Positions 8,860 to 10,156 of a stretch of 10,156 nucleotides of DNA are shown here, one piece after another. Source of the DNA: Nitrosomonas sp. Its GTDB lineage: Bacteria; Pseudomonadota; Gammaproteobacteria; Burkholderiales; Nitrosomonadaceae. The first letter of the stretch is position 1, and each line of letters starts with the position of its first letter. A program made the translations under genes and the position numbers. The stretch covers positions 1-10,156 of the forward strand of contig JAOULU010000035.1 in NCBI GenBank assembly GCA_029881855.1, written 5' to 3'. The notes below the pieces were generated by a model. It did not search any database. It worked only from the letters and a program-made list of their open reading frames with translations, and was not told where the DNA came from.

Positions 8860-9285
8860 TTAACGCGAATGAATATCTAACGTTGGAAAAAAGCAAGCAA
8901 TTTCAATTGCAGCTGTCTCTGGTGCATCAGAACCATGTACTGCATTAGCATCTATACTGTCTGCGAAATCAGCACGTATAGTACCTTTTTCTGCTTTCTG
9001 TGGATCAGTTGCTCCCATTAAATCACGATTCTTTGAAATGGCATTTTCACCTTCCAACACCTGGACAAGTACCGGCCCAGAAATCATAAATTTAACCAGA
9101 TCATTAAAAAATGGACGCTCACGGTGTACCGCATAAAATTGTTCAGCTTGAGCCTGGGAAAGATGAATCATACGTGCGGCGATAATTTTTAATCCATTTG
9201 ATTCGAAACGTGAATAAATCTCGCCAATAACATTTTTTGCAACTGCATCCGGTTTAATAATAGAAAATGTCCTTTCAACTGCCAT
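8860..9285 (-). CDS. ndk: nucleoside-diphosphate kinase
   Basis: Ndk balances cellular (d)NTP pools by moving the gamma phosphate of ATP to other NDPs through a phosphohistidine. The 141-residue product is the standard length. It shows the N-terminal [15 protein letters not shown] (4-18), the nucleotide-site residues around RPFF (57-60) and [11 protein letters not shown] (85-95), and the active-site His117 in NAVHGSD. I chose the ATG at 9285 because it gives the conserved MAVERT start and has GGAG (9292-9295) 6 nt upstream. An in-frame TTG at 9297 would add four residues and overlaps that ribosome-binding site. It is the first gene of the cluster, preceded by a candidate promoter. Confidence 0.98.
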   Translation of the reverse strand: MAVERTFSIIKPDAVAKNVIGEIYSRFESNGLKIIAARMIHLSQAQAEQFYAVHRERPFFNDLVKFMISGPVLVQVLEGENAISKNRDLMGATDPQKAEKGTIRADFADSIDANAVHGSDAPETAAIEIACFFPTLDIHSR

Positions 9286-9291
9286 CAAATA

Positions 9292-9295
9292 CTCC
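9292..9295 (-). promoter_or_regulatory. ndk ribosome-binding site that decides the start
   Basis: GGAG on the minus strand lies 6 nt before the ATG at 9285. It rules in favour of that ATG over the in-frame TTG at 9297, which would need a site further upstream that is not seen. Confidence 0.75.
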
Positions 9296-9319
9296 AATAA
9301 ATTAATAAATTAAAGGGGC

Positions 9320-9350
9320 ATTTTACCAAAAAAAACTCATTCAATCTGAA
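9320..9350 (-). promoter_or_regulatory. candidate extended -10 promoter for the ndk-led cluster
   Basis: Minus-strand TAAAAT (9320-9325) is preceded by TGG (9326-9328), giving an extended -10 element TGGTAAAAT. A weak -35-like TTCAGA (9345-9350) lies 19 nt upstream. Transcription would start near 9313 and give a leader of about 27 nt before the ndk ATG. The extended -10 could make up for the poor -35. This is a motif match in AT-rich DNA, not proof of a promoter. Confidence 0.45.
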
Positions 9351-9489
9351 AAAATAAACTGCATTACCTAAACAAAAAACCGACTCAATATATTTTACAA
9401 GAAAACGTCTTAACCCTATGAAGAAGCAATATAAACATCAGCCAGTTTTGAATCAATACACTGATAATATACCTAACTATGGCATTAAA

Positions 9490-9939
9490 TTAATATGTGT
9501 TGTCAGAGTCGCTATTAACTTTTACATCAAGACCAGCATCTTTCCATCCTTCAAACCCATCTCGGTAATAAAATACGTTTGTCCACCCCCACTCGATAGC
9601 TCTTTTTGTTGCTATTGAACTACCCATGCAATGAATACCATTACAATAAAAGATAACCGCTTGGTCTTGCGCCACGATTTTTCGTAAATTATCAGGCGAA
9701 AAAACTTCATTCTTAACAGGCAAGTGAGATGCACCAGGTATATGACCATTATTAAAATCAACTGCTCCACGCACGTCAATTAGTGAGTGCCCTTTATTTA
9801 TAAGAAACTTAGCTGTGTCTGTATTAATAGTACGTGCGCCCGTAATCTCTTCAGGCGCTAAATTATTAGCTTCTGCAAAACTCGGAATCTGCAACAATGA
9901 AAACATAAAAAATGCTATTAGATATAAACCTTTCTTCAT
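9490..9939 (-). CDS. secreted single-domain rhodanese-like protein
   Basis: Rhodanese domains carry sulfur on a catalytic cysteine; the physiological partner of this one is unknown. The 149-residue product starts with a Sec signal peptide (MKKGLYLIAFFMFSLLQIPS, then F-A-E-A with probable cleavage after Ala24), so it should be periplasmic. One rhodanese domain spans about 35-138. It has LIDVRGAVDFNNGHIPGA (53-70), active-site Cys99 in the loop YCNGIHCMGSS, a second Cys104, and the C-terminal FYYRDGFEGWKDAGL (123-137). An intact active-site Cys suggests an active sulfurtransferase or a thiol/persulfide relay rather than a dead domain. The ATG at 9939 is preferred because it gives a canonical MKK signal peptide. 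An in-frame ATG at 9963 would add eight residues, and neither has a clear Shine-Dalgarno sequence. It is separated from ndk by 204 nt and is probably its own transcription unit. Confidence 0.9.
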   Translation of the reverse strand: MKKGLYLIAFFMFSLLQIPSFAEANNLAPEEITGARTINTDTAKFLINKGHSLIDVRGAVDFNNGHIPGASHLPVKNEVFSPDNLRKIVAQDQAVIFYCNGIHCMGSSIATKRAIEWGWTNVFYYRDGFEGWKDAGLDVKVNSDSDNTY

Positions 9940-10067
9940 AGTATAAATAACCCACAAACTCATTAATTGAGTTGCCGAATTACTGTGCAGTAAATATTAA
10001 TTTGTTAATAAAAAATATAATGAATTCTATAACACTATTCCATTAATCTAAAATTAATTACCATACC
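9940..10067. other. AT-rich non-coding region upstream of the rhodanese gene
   Basis: These 128 very AT-rich bases have many stops in all frames. They should hold the rhodanese promoter, but several TA-rich -10-like words occur and none is paired with a good -35. An A6 run lies at 10010-10015. ATTAAT is repeated at 10042-10047 and 10053-10058 and could pair as an AT-only stem. I see nothing else. Confidence 0.45.
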
Positions 10068-10156
10068 TTAACGTTGCGACGGATGTGGACGAAAATATTG
10101 CTTGTTATTGTAGAAGACACTATTGCAATTATCACTTGACCAAGTTGGATAGCCAA
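10068..10156 (-). CDS. possible C-terminal fragment of an unrecognised protein (partial)
   Basis: One minus-strand frame is open from the window edge to a TAA at 10068-10070, encoding 28 residues that begin GYPTWSSDNCN and end YFRPHPSQR. I do not recognise it. The Trp/Tyr/Asn/Pro-rich make-up looks more like a real secreted-protein tail than chance, but 28 codons without a stop are weak evidence. A second minus frame is also open for 32 codons here, with a hydrophobic, less gene-like translation. Confidence 0.3.
   Translation of the reverse strand, partial: GYPTWSSDNCNSVFYNNKQYFRPHPSQR

Larger units (their letters stand above)
9286..9489. other. non-coding gap between the rhodanese gene and ndk
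   Basis: These 204 AT-rich bases hold the ndk ribosome-binding site and candidate promoter. A six-A run at 9374-9379 (six T's on the transcribed strand) follows only a very weak possible stem, so I do not call a terminator for the rhodanese gene. No convincing coding region is seen on either strand. Confidence 0.6.

Noticed and set aside
9286..9297. TTG start at 9297 giving a four-residue longer Ndk
   Set aside because: The TTG overlaps the GGAG ribosome-binding site, and the family start MAVERT fits the ATG at 9285.
9360..9425. Possible intrinsic terminator after the rhodanese gene (T6 run on the minus strand, 9374-9379)
   Set aside because: The preceding sequence offers only a 3-bp GAC/GTC stem with AT pairs, too weak to call.
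9418..9618. 66-codon plus-strand frame starting in the gap before ndk
   Set aside because: It has no Shine-Dalgarno, its second half is antisense to the conserved rhodanese C-terminus, and the translation resembles nothing I know.
1..10156. Search for CRISPR arrays, insertion sequences, att sites, tRNA/rRNA genes, toxin-antitoxin or defence genes
   Set aside because: No direct-repeat arrays, transposase motifs, terminal inverted repeats or RNA genes were seen. Nearly all sequence is covered by conserved housekeeping genes.

Overview
The window holds a run of nine minus-strand housekeeping genes plus one separate minus-strand gene. I read it as the chromosome of an AT-rich betaproteobacterium. 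The transcription order ndk–rlmN–pilF–rodZ–ispG–hisS–yfgM–bamB–der is a well-known conserved cluster of beta- and gammaproteobacteria. Several proteins look betaproteobacterial: the long form of IspG with the CPGC Cys pair, the Ndk sequence, and an NKxE instead of NKxD G4 motif in the first GTPase domain of Der. A Nitrosomonadales/Nitrosomonas-like or methylotroph-like source is my guess and is not proven by the sequence.

Layout from right to left, the direction of transcription: (1) 10068-10156, a possible 28-residue C-terminal tail of a gene cut by the window edge; (2) 9940-10067, AT-rich non-coding DNA; (3) 9490-9939, a small secreted single-domain rhodanese; (4) 9286-9489, a non-coding gap with a candidate extended -10 promoter for ndk; (5) 9285 down to 1, the nine-gene cluster, with der cut by the left edge after 436 residues.

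The cluster is compact. rlmN/pilF overlap by 4 nt (ATGA), and pilF/rodZ and ispG/hisS each overlap by 1 nt (TAATG). The other gaps are 24 nt (ndk-rlmN), 60 (rodZ-ispG), 54 (hisS-yfgM), 17 (yfgM-bamB) and 106 (bamB-der). No strong intrinsic terminator is visible inside it. The products serve nucleotide balance (Ndk), rRNA/tRNA methylation (RlmN), type IV pilus secretin assembly (PilF), cell shape (RodZ), isoprenoid synthesis (IspG), histidyl-tRNA charging (HisS), envelope protein handling (YfgM, BamB) and ribosome assembly (Der). They share growth-linked demand more than one pathway.

I found no mobile element, CRISPR array, defence system, tRNA or rRNA. I do not think the window contains an undescribed system. 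The points most worth a second look are a small set of mutually exclusive hairpins in the 106-nt der leader, a non-ATG start for bamB, an acidic N-terminal extension on RodZ, and the orphan secreted rhodanese.
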